A stretch of DNA of 64,000 bases from Adiantum capillus-veneris (lineage: Eukaryota > Streptophyta > Polypodiopsida > Polypodiales > Pteridaceae). Made by a program: the position numbers and the translations under genes. The DNA is taken from the NCBI GenBank assembly GCA_014529385.2, contig CM043945.1:151563741-151627740 (forward strand). The letters are read 5' to 3'. The notes under the pieces are model-generated. The model did not search any database and was not told the origin of the DNA. It saw only the letters and a program-made list of their open reading frames with translations. The stretch's first letter is position 1. Each line of letters starts with the position of its first letter. Below are positions 10,739-22,443 of the stretch, one piece after another.

Positions 10739-11094
10739 AGCTCAGCATGTGTTACTATGGGCCTTTTCAAGTGCTTGATAAGATCAGCGATGTTGCTTAT
10801 AGGCTGAAATTGCCTGACACTTGGAAGATTCATAATCCGTTTCACGTGAGTCTTCTAAAACACTTTGTGGATGATGTGCCAGAAGATATGGCACAGGAAG
10901 ATCAGCCAAAAGTCGATGAACTTGATGAGATCTTGGTACCTGAGCAGATTTTGGCAAATAAAGGAAGAAAAGTTAAGGGACAGGTTGCAAGACGATATTT
11001 GGTGAAGTTCAAGAACTATCCACCTATGGATGCAAAGTGGATGGAAGAGCATGAACTGTCAAGAGTCACCAAATGTATTGCAGCTTTAACTTGA
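10739..11094 (+). pseudogene. Chromovirus integrase C-terminus and chromodomain
   Basis: The frame begins at the insertion border and runs to a stop at 11094. It contains the GPY/F-type integrase end (YYGPFQVLDKISDVAYRLKL, then HNPFHVSLLK). A chromodomain follows: VPEQILANKGRK, YLVKFKNYPP and WMEEHEL, about residues 65-108 of the visible part. Chromodomains in this position steer Ty3/gypsy integration to modified chromatin. The rest of pol lies outside the window because the minus-strand gypsy element was inserted here. The sequence after the stop leads to a purine tract (AAGAGGGGGGTA) and the 3' LTR at 11392. Confidence 0.9.
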
Positions 11095-11391
11095 GGCCTT
11101 TGGGTTACAGCCTACGTATGCCCCAATCCAACGTGTGCAAAGGAGGGTAATGATGAAGCTAGCACATCAGACGTGTGCATCACTCTTCGAGTGTCAAAGG
11201 TATTATGCTCATTTCTATCATAGATGGAAATGACAAAAGTATGAAGGTCTCATTAAGTCATTTGTATCTATGTGTTATGACCTTTCTTGAGGGTACATGC
11301 GATGATAAAAGCGTGCTAACAACACAAGATCATCAATGGCATGTATAAATGGCATGCAATCGAGGACGTTTGCCACTTCAAGAGGGGGGTA
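11095..11391 (+). other. 3' untranslated region of the chromovirus
   Basis: Non-coding stretch between the chromodomain stop and the LTR. The purine tract CAAGAGGGGGG (ending about 11389) is the expected plus-strand primer. Confidence 0.6.
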
Positions 11392-12057
11392 TGTCACGAG
11401 GACGTGACAACTACTAACCTTAGTTGTTGGTTTCTTTCCGATGATTTTTATTTAATTTTTGGGACCCTCTATTTGAAGTTACAAATGGCCGGACGTTGTG
11501 TGGCCAGTGTGAAACGACCAATGGCCGAGAGTTTCACTACAGAGGGGAAGGCCTAGTCGCTACCAGTTGGTCGGGCCGACCGGCACTAGAATTTGAGCAG
11601 TAAAAGGGTGTCTAGGCTCAATTCAAAGTCATTTAGGCCCCCTCGCTACGCTTATAAGTAACTCAAAGAGAAAGTTTGAACTATTTCAAACACCTCCCAA
11701 AAAGAGGCATAGTGGACACTACGCAGCATCCGAAGCTACAGAAGTCAAATCACTGCCACCTCAGCCAGTTTTGGGCGCCACAAATCGATTTGGGCCGATA
11801 TGGGCTGCTTTTCTCTCTCACTGACTTACAATGTGTGTGTGTGAGTAGTTGGTGCAGGTGATGAAGCTTTAATGGAAGCTTGCCTCCTCCATTGCACTAT
11901 GTAGCGCTAAGATTCTGCTCTTGCGCACCTCTCCCCTTTTGAATACAGAAACGTGATGCCCCGCTCGAGGGCTTTTCATCTGTATGTACAGATGTGTGGG
12001 TTCATGCGCGATTGCTGAGACAAGAGCCTCTTGCACAAGTACTGGATTAGCTAGTTG
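11392..12057 (+). repeat. 3' LTR of the chromovirus, first part
   Basis: It starts TGTCACGAGGACGTGACA directly after the purine tract. TATA-like GCTTATAAGTA lies at about 11650. It is cut by the solo LTR at 12058-13257 and presumably continues after 13262. Its end could not be fixed from the sequence. Confidence 0.65.
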
Positions 12058-13257
12058 TGTAAGGTGCAGCAGAATGAATGTTGTATTTTCTCAAGATTAG
12101 TGATCTTTATTGCTCAAGGTTCCTTTTAGTTCTTAGGGAAAGAGAGAGCTTTCCGTCTTATGGCGAGTGCTGTGGTCACGAACAAAGTGAGTGGATTGTG
12201 CCTGCAAGTGAAAGAGACAAAGAGAAGGAGAGAGAAGAGATACGACACCGAGGGGTTGTAAAACCCTCCTCCAAAGGCCCCACTCTCGTCGGCGAGAGTG
12301 GTCTATTCTTTGATTGCACAAGGTGTACAATGCGTATGCAATGGACTGATTCAATGGGACTATGCCGATGACGACGACGGTGGTGACGACGACGACTCGA
12401 TGGCTGAAATCTGTAGGCTTCTAATCACTGAATTCGGGGACTGTTTCGATGGCTGAAAATGACTGTTTTGGCTGCGTTTTTCGAGGCTGAACTTGGGGGA
12501 TCATCTGCAACTGAATGGGGGCTGATCTGCTATGGTTCTATATGCTGAAAATCTCTGTTTTTCAATGCTGATTTTGCAGATCAAAAACGCTGGGGCTGCT
12601 GATCCAAAACGCTGAATGTTGCAGATCTGTTGGCGTTAGTGCATAGCTGAAAAATCGTTGAACTTGCAATAATCCCTAGCGTTAGTAAAAACGCTGGTTG
12701 GGGCTGATGTCTTGCGATCAAAAACGCTACAAGGCTGGTGGTCTTGGCCATGATGCAAGGGGGGAAAGATGCGGGGGATCTGGTGTTGCCGCGGTACTGC
12801 AAGAGGACTCGCCGGCGGGGGTCTTTATCCAAAACGCTAGGCTCTGGGGGATACTGCTGAGAAGTGACCTGTTGAGCGGGAAGCTCCTGTTACCTCTTCT
12901 GCCAGAAAGTGCTAACTTGGGTTTGCTTATATATTAACTTAGCAAAATTGCCCTACCTACGTTTGTAGGAAAGTCACTCAAAAATATTAAGTGAAAATAA
13001 CCAAAAATAGGAAAATAGGCTAAATGCACTGGAAAATTCCCCTAACTGATGCTAATGGATTCTGATGGGAATTCCGATGATCATGCTGTGTGCAACCGGA
13101 GGATATGCATCTATGCTAAGTGACTAGGCATGCACGGTCTACGAATAGACTCACAAAAGTGCCAGATCACTGCTATCTAGACTTAACTGGACTGACTGGA
13201 CCCTGCTGTGGTGTAGCTTGTCCACGGACACATAGGGTTGGGATGTGTCACGTGACA
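12058..13257 (-). mobile_element. Solo LTR of the Asp/His-ORF family
   Basis: 1,200 bp. On the minus strand it runs TGTCACGTGACA...CACCTTACA and matches the LTR at 4065-5175 along its length. Matching parts include TATA-like TTAATATATAAG (about 12927-12938), the AATAAA region and a GAC/GTC triplet run (about 12365-12398). It is flanked by the duplication AGTTG at 12053-12057 and 13258-13262. No interior or second LTR is present, so it is the product of LTR-LTR recombination. Confidence 0.92.
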
Positions 13258-13262
13258 AGTTG

Positions 13263-13920
13263 ATAATCCCCCGTAGGTACAGTTGAATTCATAAAGATTT
13301 CACGCGGGAAATCTCATCCGATTCAAAGGGCAAGTAGCCCTACAGCTGCGGGAGCTCGTGGACTTGCTACGGATGCGATCGGCTTGCCGGAGCCCAAAAC
13401 AGGGAAATATAGCTTGCTGTGTATTTTTGCAGGTTTAGGGTTTCGGCCTAAACGGTCCCTAATACCCACAGGAGGTCTAGGGACGCGAGGGGACCGTTGT
13501 GCAGGTGATCTGGCGCGTTTTTAGGGCAGAAAACAACGAATTCAGCGTGCTGCAGATTCTCACCAGGTTTTGAAAAGTCGCTTTCTGCGTGGGGCTACTG
13601 TCTATGAAGCGTCCTAGTAAAGTCATGTTGCCAAAATTGGGCTGGTCGTTTTCAGCCCGGATTATGCGGGACGGCTCGTAGGAAATTGCAAGTTCTATTC
13701 CCTCTTTGAATGCAATAAAGAAATACCAAAAGGGGCGCCAGTCTTTGGGGCCAACAGGTGTCGACGTCTGCTTGGTAGTACTCTAGCTTCCAAGCCGTGT
13801 GTGTTTGAAGTGTCAATTCCCGTTGCAGGTTCTTATTTGCAAAGTTTCTCTGTGTCCTAAAGTCTAAAGTTAAGTTTCGGGTGAAAGCCAAAGTCTACCA
13901 CCCTACGGGCCGGTTTCACT
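13263..13920. other. Likely LTR remnant
   Basis: This probably includes the continuation of the chromovirus LTR. Around 13711-13780 the plus strand carries AATAAAGAAATACC and GGGGCGCCAGTC, resembling the reverse complement of 10200-10260 in the gypsy LTR. No ORF of note. Confidence 0.35.
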
Positions 13921-15100
13921 CCTCTCACTCAAATCAACCAATTGGGATAGAACCATACAATCATATACTTCATATGCAAAATTGCAATTGTGGTGCGTCT
14001 AAGGGGAGGTAGATAGTCACCTCGATCCAAAGGCTAAAGCCACCTCTAACATAATGAGTAGAAATATGACCGTCATATATTGAGAGTGCAAAATTGCAAT
14101 CATGGTGCCCCTAAGGGAAGGTAGATAGTCCCTTGGATCCAAAGGCTACAGCCACTTCAACAAAACAAAGGATTTTTTGCATTGTTCTAACTTATAGCAG
14201 CATGTATAGCAAGGAGTTCCAGAAGCTCTAGTTTGACGAGCTTCACAAAATTTAAACGAAATAAACCTGGATGAATATTGGTGAAGTCTAGAGTTGTTAA
14301 CTCAAGATTGTAGTCTAGAAGGCAATAGTAACCACAAGCTGCCTCGACAGAACAAAACACACCTACATGTGTGGATTTGCCTAATCCTTTCGTTCATAAT
14401 ATTTCTGCCAAACAAATGAACTAAGTGTATATAATAAAACACAAACAAGATATAGCAAATGATGGAATATGCCAAGACAATGCCAGATCTAGTTGCATTC
14501 AAAACCCTGGACGATTTATCTCGATTAATCATAGAACTCTATTGCCGTTGTGTTGTATGACTATAGCTGCACCCTACTCAGTTAGCACCATAATCAATCA
14601 AGCTCTGGTACAAATCAATGAGGAAAGCAATAGAATCTGCCTAAGTTTCAGAATTGTTTCACAGGACTTTGGGCATCAAATATCAACGGTCACTATAAAA
14701 GTAAGGTCTTCATATGCACCCATGTCCAAAAAAATTCCAGGTAACAAACAATAGACTTCAACATGTTCCAAGCAACCAATCCGTAGCATGGGGTATAAAA
14801 TCTACTGAAAAGTAGAGTCAGGTTTGCACTAAAAATCAACGCTTTAAATAATCCCCTGAAATGTCCTCTTTCATTTTAATGCCTAATCAGCCCACAAAGA
14901 TTTCAAAACCGCCAAGGTAGTTTCTACAAATGCAGCTTTTAAGTGTTCAATGAACTGACACAATCATCAGAAATGGATAGGAATGCATGTCAAGGCAGTT
15001 GACCGAACAGAAAAGTTGAAACAGATGTTCACATGACTGCAATGATTTCTTTGAACGTGATCTCATATAAATTAAGAGTACTCAATCGGGATCGCTTTCT
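13921..15100. other. Intergenic stretch, no genes seen
   Basis: AT-rich sequence without recognisable coding. A pair of related ~75-bp segments lies at 13975-14045 and 14088-14162, sharing CAAAATTGCAAT, GTAGATAGTC and CCAAAGGCTA. They look like an old local duplication. Confidence 0.5.
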
Positions 15101-15138
15101 TCTCCACTCTGATGAGTGCTACCTTTGAAATCGAGAAG

Positions 15139-15394
15139 ACATAGTCAATCTTACCTTAATCTGGTCCCCATGATCTGCAAGCGCGATCAGAGGACCTATC
15201 CCGCGAAGATCAGCAGAAGAAAGGATGAAAATGGCTTTGGCGATCTTCACCTCGATCTCCTTCACAGGGAGAGAGCTTAGATCCAGTATACAAATTGATG
15301 TCCAAGCCCCGCAACTGGTGAAGATGGACTGGACTGTTTTTCTTTTAGGCCTACTCGCGTTAGGAAATGCTGCTTGGGTGATCAATGGTTTCAC
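15139..15394 (-). CDS. Possible exon of an unidentified gene
   Basis: The minus strand has an open stretch from 15394 down to about 15154, ending in ADHGDQIK. The codon AAG is immediately followed by GTAAGA, a good 5' splice-donor context, near 15154. The visible peptide includes SLPVKEIEVKIAKAIFILSS and ADLRGIGPLIALADHGD, which looks amphipathic and faintly like helical-repeat proteins. I do not recognise a family. There is no supporting exon nearby, so this could be chance or a captured gene fragment. Confidence 0.25.
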
Positions 15395-16245
15395 ACATAA
15401 CCGGACAACTCTATGTGTGTGGGTTTTTTTTTTGGGGGGGAGGGGAGTTCTTCTAGGTTGGTCTATGCATGCTAGTTGATTCGATCGCTTGATGAAAAGT
15501 TTATATATCTAGATAACGTTCAACTTGGAATTGGATACAAGTAGATGTTAAACCGAAATGAGTCTAAAGTACTGCATGCTTAACTATTGCACAATATGAT
15601 AACACAGACCATTGAAAACTAATTTGTGTGTGCATACACAACACATGTTGAGCATGAAAATTCTACTTTTGAAGCATTAAAAAAATGATTTGTGAACCCA
15701 CCCCAGGACTAGAAAGTACCCTTTTACAATTTCTTATGAGCATTTCCCTCTAGCTTTGAGTAAACTCTTTGCTTTATGTATCATTATATTACTGGCACAA
15801 AACTTGTGCACAACTGCAGCAACATTTTTTCACAAACTACATTGTTGCTACTTTTTATTTTTCTCGTTATTCTCATGACTTTGACAACTTTGGCATGCTA
15901 TAGCATGAGTAGTTGCATATATTTTTTCCATCGGAACATAAGGTGAGCCATCCCACTTGAATAGTTCTATTGCTTGTTTAAACCCCAAGTCTATGTTAAC
16001 TAGATTTACAACCTTCACTTAGAGTTTTCCATGACCTAGAAAGTTAATCGTGTAGGTAATCTAATCTATGTTGCCAAAAACTTCTTGGTCTTTTTCCACT
16101 TGTGAGGACAAGGGCCAGGGCAAAGATACCACATGGTATATCAGCAAGGGGCGCCCGACATAGCAATGTTATATACGAATAGGATGGGTGGAGACTCATA
16201 TGTCATACCCAAGTCTCTCACATTGATATGGCAAGAGCACACATT

Positions 16246-16250
<5 letters not shown>
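15395..16250. other. Intergenic, nothing recognised
   Basis: AT-rich DNA with a T-run followed by a G-run at about 15423-15446. No ORF or repeat with recognisable identity. Confidence 0.5.

Positions 16251-16294
<44 letters not shown>
16251..16294. repeat. (GA)n microsatellite
   Basis: About 22 GA units, uninterrupted. Confidence 0.97.
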
Positions 16295-16296
<2 letters not shown>

Positions 16297-16917
16297 CAAA
16301 GCAATCGATAGAAGGCTCCAATGGTGGCCCCGTAGTGTCATGAAATGCTCCCCACGGCCTCCTCTCAAACACCCCTTACTCATGCAAGGGTACCCAAGGG
16401 GTACCACCTCGTCCTTGTTGGGAGCAAGGCTACTCTCAAAAAGGGGAAATCATGGTCGCTAATCAACACTGGGCCGGAAGGGCTCAAACTTGAGAGCTCA
16501 AATTTTGAAATTCTAAGCAAAGAGCGAGCTTTTGGGCAGCTCGAACTGCTTGAATCAAAAGACAAAGGAAAATATACGAGATGTATCACATCATCCTCAT
16601 TGAATCTGTGGGTAGACTACCTCCGAAGCTTTAAAAAACAACCAAATTTATCAAAGGAACAAAACTTTTCCTATGCCCTTTTGACCAATAACTCCTCGCT
16701 CTAGTGTCTGAACACTAGTTTGTACAACCATAATGAAACCCCAAATTGCAGACTTCAAGCAGCTCCCTTCCACGTATTGATGACAAATCAAGGATCCCAA
16801 AATGGGAAAAAATCATCTCGTACATATCGCCCTTGTTTCTTGCAAACTTTGACTAAGTGTAACTTGGTGCCTGCAACTCTGATTGGCGATTTTGTCACCT
16901 CTAATTGGCTTCATATG
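16295..16917. other. Left flank of the copia insertion
   Basis: An open frame (16345-16704, plus) has no recognisable domain. The DNA was contiguous with 22009 onward before the copia element inserted at TCACA. Confidence 0.4.
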
Positions 16918-16922
16918 TCACA

Positions 16923-17142
16923 TGTTGGAAATAGGGTTGCAGGAAAACACACACATCTTGAAGAAGATGAAGAAGCTCAAGGCACACAACAGAGAGTAAT
17001 ATTACTTAGTGTGCAATGGAAAGATAAGTTAGCCCTAGAGTGATATACAATGCACGGGGGAAAAACCTCCTAATGAGTGAAAAATTGTCCCGATGGTCCT
17101 AAGTGAGTTCACACACATCACTACCACATATTTATGGTAACA
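16923..17142 (-). repeat. 3' LTR of the copia element
   Basis: 220 bp. The plus-strand text runs TGTTGGAAATAGGG...TATGGTAACA. It differs from the 5' copy at many positions, including a missing GGGCGT-containing segment, so the insertion is not recent. Confidence 0.93.
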
Positions 17143-17222
17143 AATCCCCCCCCCCTGGGAGTGATGCGGTGAATGAGAGCTGGTACATAGTGTATAGGGA
17201 ATGCCATGCCCTAAGTGCATGA

Positions 17223-18406
17223 TCAATCCACAAAGGGGAGTAAGCCCAAAGATTTGCGGAAAGCTTTGAACTTCTCACGAGGCAATGCCTTTGTGAACAG
17301 ATCTACAAGGTTGTCCTGTGTTGGCACATAAGCCAAGTTGATCTCTCCTGCTGAGAGCCTCTCCCTGACATAGTGGCAATAGACCTCAATGTACTTTGTG
17401 CAAGCATGAAAAATTGGGTTCCTTGCCAACTGCCATGCACTCTGACTAGATTATGTTGGAAATGTCATGTCCAACACCCAAATCAGCCATAAGGCATTTG
17501 AGCCATACACACTCAACTGTAGATGTGAAGATTGCCCTATACTCATCCTCACAAATGGAAGTGTCCACAGTAGGTTGCTTCTTGCTCAACCATGATATGC
17601 ATGAACTACCGAGCATGAAATAAAAACCACTTGTGGACACTCGCGTGTCAAAACAACCAGCCAAATTTGAGTCTGAAAAGCATGTAAATCTAGCGGCAAT
17701 GATACCCCTTGGGATAAAACAACCCAAGATGTAAAGTGCCACTCGAGGAGTGAAAAATCCTCTTAACAGTCTGCCAATGCTTAAACCATGGGCTATGCAT
17801 AAATCTGTTGACATGTGAGACTGCAAACTGAATATCAGGCCTCGTGTTGCATACATAAATAAGGCATCCAACAATAGTTTGGTAAAGATTGACATCAGCA
17901 GGATCACCAGCATCATGAAGACTCAACTTTAAACATGTTTCCATGGCAGTGGCAATAGGTTTGCAATCTTCAAGTCCAAACTTACATAGCAGTGTCTATA
18001 TGTAACTTGTTTGACACAAGGCAATACCACCATCACATTGCTTAAACTACATGCCCAAGTAATGATGCAGTAGCCCCAAATAGATGATCTTGAAATTAGC
18101 ATTCAAATCAGCCTTAAATTCAGCAATATGTGTCTCATTCGGTCCAGTGATCAACAAATCATCCACATAAAGGACAAAAATGAGAAGTATATAACCCTTA
18201 TTCTTTACATACAAAGTGCTTTCTATTGGACTGTCATGAAAGCCTCGTTTAACCGAATGAGTGTCAACTTTCTCATACCAAGCATGAAGAGATTGCTTCA
18301 ACCCATACAAAACTTTCTTACATTTGCACATGTTATCTTCTTTCCCTTTAATGACAAAACCACAAGGCTGCGTTACACAGACTTCCTCCAATATGTCACC
18401 ATTCAA
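17223..18406 (-). pseudogene. Copia reverse transcriptase and RNase H remnant
   Basis: Frames on the minus strand, read from 18406 downward, include VCVTQPCGF and VLYGLKQSLHAWYEK, then the catalytic YVDDLLITG at about 18170. After frameshifts they give a DAGDPADVNLYQTIVGCLIY-type connection, the RNase H motif EDEYRAIFTSTVECVWLK, and at 17429-17223 a tail with YIEVYCHYVRE and LVDLFTKALPREKF. All are in the order expected for copia Pol. Breaks near 18050, 17920 and 17440 make it inactive. Confidence 0.9.
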
Positions 18407-19894
18407 GAAAGCACTAACAATATCTTATTGGTGTACCCACCAATGCGCATAGAATATGCACAATGGTCATATGACAAGTGGGAGCAAAAGTCTCTTCATA
18501 ATCTATGCCTTTTTGTTGTGCATAACCTTATGCAACAAGTCGAGTCTTCTAGCGAGCAATCTCACCATCCACCTTACATTTCAACTTGTAAACCCACTTT
18601 GTACCAATGGCCTTTTTCCCAGGAGGCAAATCACATAAATTCCATGTGTCATTTTCTATAAGTGCATCATATTCTAATTGCATGGCGGCCATCCATTTCT
18701 GCTTCATCAAAAGACAAAGGTTGCTCTATATCACATAAGCTAGAAATAGCCAAAGCATAACAATTTGATGCATGAGATGCATGGTGAGAACTTCAATGAG
18801 TACGGCTAGACAAAGGTGCATCCAATTTACTGTCACGCAAAGTATGCACCAGCCATTTTGACATTCCTCTAGCCTACTCATTCTTGGCCCTTTCTACATC
18901 AAGTACATCATGTACATCTACATCAGTAATATGTTGATCTGTGACATTTTCTGAAACCCCCATAGGTTGTACATTTTCCTCATTCAAATTTCCACCACTG
19001 AAAAGAGGCAACAAATTGTCATAAATGTCATGAGAGCTTACATTATTGTCTGTGGTACATGATAACAAGGGCTGAACAGAATCTTCCACAAACACAACAT
19101 CCCATGAAACCAAGATACACTTTGTTTGCGGATGGTACAACCTATAACCTTTGCTCTAGATACTATAATGAACAAAAATGCATTTGACAACCTTATCATC
19201 CATTTTTCTATGTTGCGTTTCTGGCACCAAAGCATAAGCCAAACAACCAAAAATGTGCATGTGATCAATAGATGGCTTTCTATCATGCCATGCTTCATAT
19301 GGATTCATAGACTGCAAATCTTTTTTGTAGGACACATGTTGAGTACATAAGTAGCACACATGATGGCCTCAAGCCAAAACATATGTGGTAAAGCTTCACT
19401 CTTGACCATACATCGTGCCATCTCTGTAAGCGAACTGTTTTTTCTTTCAGAACACCATTTTTCCGAGGTGTATATGACACTATACATTGGTGTTTTATCC
19501 CACAAACAGCCATAAATGCATTAAACTCATGAGACATATACTCCCCCCACCCCCGATATGAACGAAGGGTGCCCATAGTACATTTAGAGATATTTTCTTC
19601 CATAGCCAACAATTGCTTGAAGCACATAAACACTTCAGACTTAGCTTTAAGCGGATACACCCATGCGTGCCTAGAGTAATCATCAATGAAAGTCACGAAG
19701 TAAAGGTAATTGCCCAAGGATGGAGTTTGCATGGGCCCACAAACACCACTATGCACAAGCTACAACCTGCATGTAGCCCTAACTGAACCATCCTTTGGAA
19801 ACTTTGAACGTTGCATCTTACCCAAAATACAGCCTTCACAAACATGCTTCACAAGTGCTTCAAGAGGCAGTAAAGAAGCAACCATATTAGATTT
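18407..19894 (-). pseudogene. Copia integrase remnant
   Basis: On the minus strand, 19756-19295 begins with HSGVCGPMQTPSLGNYLYFV and TFIDDYSRHAWVYPLK, the integrase catalytic-core start. The second Asp is lost: the usual TDNGGEY site reads SYRGWGEY here. The Glu-bearing NGVAERMN motif is also altered (NGVLKEKT). Another frame supplies MNPYEAWHDRKPSIDHMHIF and FGCLAYALVPE (19359-19156), and 19140-18874 the linker toward the polymerase. It is catalytically dead. Confidence 0.85.
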
Positions 19895-20470
19895 CTACAA
19901 ATGTAGCAACAAATTGACAAACTTTAGATGCCCAAGATGTGCATGCCAAAGTTTTGCATCTGAAATAGCCTTTGAATCCACAACTGCATTTGCAAAAAAA
20001 TTCCCACACTTGTCATACAAAGTGAGCTTATATAGCCCACGACACAAAAAACCATATGCAACAATTTCATCACCGAAACTGAGTTCATGAACAGTACACC
20101 TGTCATCCACAAATTTGGCAAACAAGACCAAGTCTAGCATGTGCATATATAGACAAAAGATTCTTCTTGATCCCATGTGTGAAAACTTCCATTCACAGTA
20201 GTCAACACAATCTTTCCAAATCCCTTGACAAGATAAGAGGCTTTGTTGGCATAAGTGATTGTATTCCCATGAGGAACATCCTCGAGAGAGGTAAACAAGT
20301 CATGATGAGAGGTAACGCGCTTTGTGGCACCACTATCAAAGTACTACACACGACTATTTGCAACAATTGACATACATGCATCATGGACAGAAGGATCATA
20401 AGTGCACTCTGCACTAAAAGCCCACTCTGCATCTACATTAGCATCACAATCTCCTTTCACAAAATATTTT
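19895..20470 (-). pseudogene. Copia protease and GAG-pre-integrase remnant
   Basis: The minus frame 20176-19895 carries the segment ending AKLWHAHLGHLKFVNLL, the GAG-pre-integrase signature, after YKLTLYDKCGNFFANAVVDS. The protease part upstream (20432-20202) is out of frame. Compare the cleaner copy at 28640-28190 with DSGATKHIT. Confidence 0.8.
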
Positions 20471-21418
20471 ACAATTGTTGCACTTGTAGTGGGCCATCCT
20501 CTTTCTTCTTAGCCTCTTTTGCCTTCAATTTTGAACACTGCTTGATTAAGGGATCATTAGCTTTACAATAATGACAATGCATCTTCTTTTTGCCCTTTTC
20601 ACCAGAGTTCCCAGACGAGGTGCTGCCAACAGAAGCATTAGGAGCAAGTGATTTACCACTCGTAGAAGAACCATGAGAAGTGTCCACATTGCTGTTACCA
20701 CTTTTCTTTGAGCAACAATAAAGGCCTTTTCAATTGCATGTTATTTAGCCAATTGTTTTTCATTGAAAGTGACTCTTGCAACATCAATGTGCCAAATGCA
20801 TCAAACTTGACAGCATCAAGATTTCCTTGGGTCATAAGTCTCCAAGTACTAGCAAAAGTCTGGCAAGAATCTAGCAAAGCATCAAGAGCAGTCTGCACAA
20901 GGGAATTGTAAAAAATGACTTTGCCTGCAAAATAAAGTTGCTTATTAATATACTTGATACCATCAAGGAAAGTGTTCATTTCATCTTCCTCATGCATAAT
21001 CTTTGATTCCAACTCTTTACGCAGCAATGTAAATTCAACCTCATTGCGACTAACATAAAGACCCCCCAGAATATCCCAAGCATGTTTTGCAGATTTCTCT
21101 GAATGAATGCGAGGAGTAATAGTGCACTTCATAGATAATGTAATCAATCAATGCATGGAATTGTGTATCTCTAACATCCCAATGAGCCTACTCAACTATA
21201 GGCAAAACAACTCTAGCAGCAACAATCCTACCATCAAAACTTGCAACATCCTCAACATCGCATTTATCAGGACGTACATCAATGCCGTGCACAACATTCC
21301 ACACGCCCTTTGACACAAGAACATGTTGTATCATGTAAGCCCACATTGGGTAATTGTCCCCATCCAATTTATCCTCATCAACAAACATCTTGAACACATC
21401 TGTGTTATTGTCAGCCAT
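20469..21418 (-). pseudogene. Copia Gag with broken zinc knuckle
   Basis: ATG at 21418 opens MADNNTDVFKMFVDEDKLDG, then YPMWAYMIQHVLVSKGVW. After a stop and frameshift, 21147-20695 gives the UBN2-type Gag (KSAKHAWDILGGLYVSRNEV, LDALLDSCQTFASTWRLMTQ). The last part (20687-20469) has CHYCKANDPLIKQC, where the knuckle His is Pro. The sister copy at 28857 has CHYCKANDHLIKQC, so the His was lost here. Confidence 0.88.
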
Positions 21419-21780
21419 GGTGAGTGCCTGCACCTGATGTGAAAATTGCCTGAAAAGAGGAGAAATGAAGTGAGACCAGCACGTTCTACATAGCACAACC
21501 CAAAGAAGACTGTAAGGGGCCTATTATGCAGAAAATGGCACTGACAAAAATTTTGCACAAAAGGACGAAATTGCATGTGCAATATTGCCTGTAGTGGAAA
21601 TGGAGGCAAAATGAGCCTAATTGGAAAATCTGAGCAGACTCAGCTCTATGAGCTATCCCAAAGTAATTTTCAACCTAATGATGCTCACCAAAGCTCACCC
21701 AAATTGGAGAAAGTGAGAAGGCATGTGTTGGCAATGCTAGCAACTAAGCTCGGGAGGACGCAACCTGTTCTGATACCAAT

Positions 21781-22003
21781 TGTTGGAAATAGGGTTGCAC
21801 GAAAACACACACAACTTGGAGAAGATGAAGAAGCTCAAGGCACACAACAGAGACTTACTTAATGTGCAATGGAAAGATAAGTTAGCCCTAGCATGATGGG
21901 CGTATATACAATGCAGGGGGGAAAAACCTCCTAGTGAGGGAAAAAATGGCTCGGCGGTCCTAAGTGTGGTCACACACATCACTACCACATTTGTATGGTA
22001 GCA
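21781..22003 (-). repeat. 5' LTR of the copia element
   Basis: 223 bp. The plus text starts TGTTGGAAATAGGG and ends GGTAGCA before the duplication TCACA. On its left side CTGATACCAAT gives the primer site on the minus strand. Confidence 0.93.
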
Positions 22004-22008
22004 TCACA

Positions 22009-22443
22009 CATTACCCTGCAAACCCTAAAAAGCTTGAGAAGAACATCAATGGCACACTTACTGAGGTAGTAAAAAAGGTGCAGAGTCAGCCCCTAACAAA
22101 ACTTTGTATGCTCTTAACTTGATCATTTCAACTCCGATTGCATATTTGAAAATACCATCAGGCTCCATAATCAAGCACTTTAAGCCTATCCACTCACATA
22201 TACCTCGATCAAAATGAAACACCTTTCCACCCTAGCAGGAATCTACTAAGCACTTTTCCCTTCAAACTGCTGTATCTTGAGCTATACACCTTAGATTGAT
22301 AGGCCGTTCGTACCGACCTGAAGAACACTTTGAAGATCATCTCTTGCACCGCCATCTTTGCATTTTGGACACTTTGAGAAACCCTCTTGAGAAGCCACAC
22401 ATTAGATCTCTTTGGCCAACAAAACCTCTAGAGACATACACAC
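22009..22443. other. Right flank of the copia insertion
   Basis: No coding feature recognised. The DNA continues what precedes 16918. Confidence 0.4.

Larger units (their letters stand above)
16923..22003 (-). mobile_element. Full-length decayed Ty1/copia element
   Basis: 5,081 bp on the minus strand, with LTRs at 21781-22003 (5') and 16923-17142 (3') and the duplication TCACA at 16918-16922 and 22004-22008. The primer site next to the 5' LTR reads TGGTATCAGAACAGG on the minus strand. A C-run at 17146-17155 (G on the element strand) is the purine tract. Interior order is Gag, zinc knuckle, protease, GAG-pre-integrase, integrase, reverse transcriptase and RNase H, the copia order. It has many frameshifts. 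The 5' LTR of the copia element ending at 35838 belongs to the same family. Confidence 0.95.

Noticed and set aside
10348-10845. ORF with long Arg-Glu repeat
   Set aside because: It is the CT microsatellite read in frame inside an LTR.
15225-15479. Plus ORF with a hydrophobic segment (MDWTVFLLGLLALG)
   Set aside because: It overlaps the exon-like minus frame, runs into homopolymers and has no start or promoter support.
16133-16462. ORF with Arg-Glu or Ser-Leu repeats
   Set aside because: It is the GA microsatellite read in frame.
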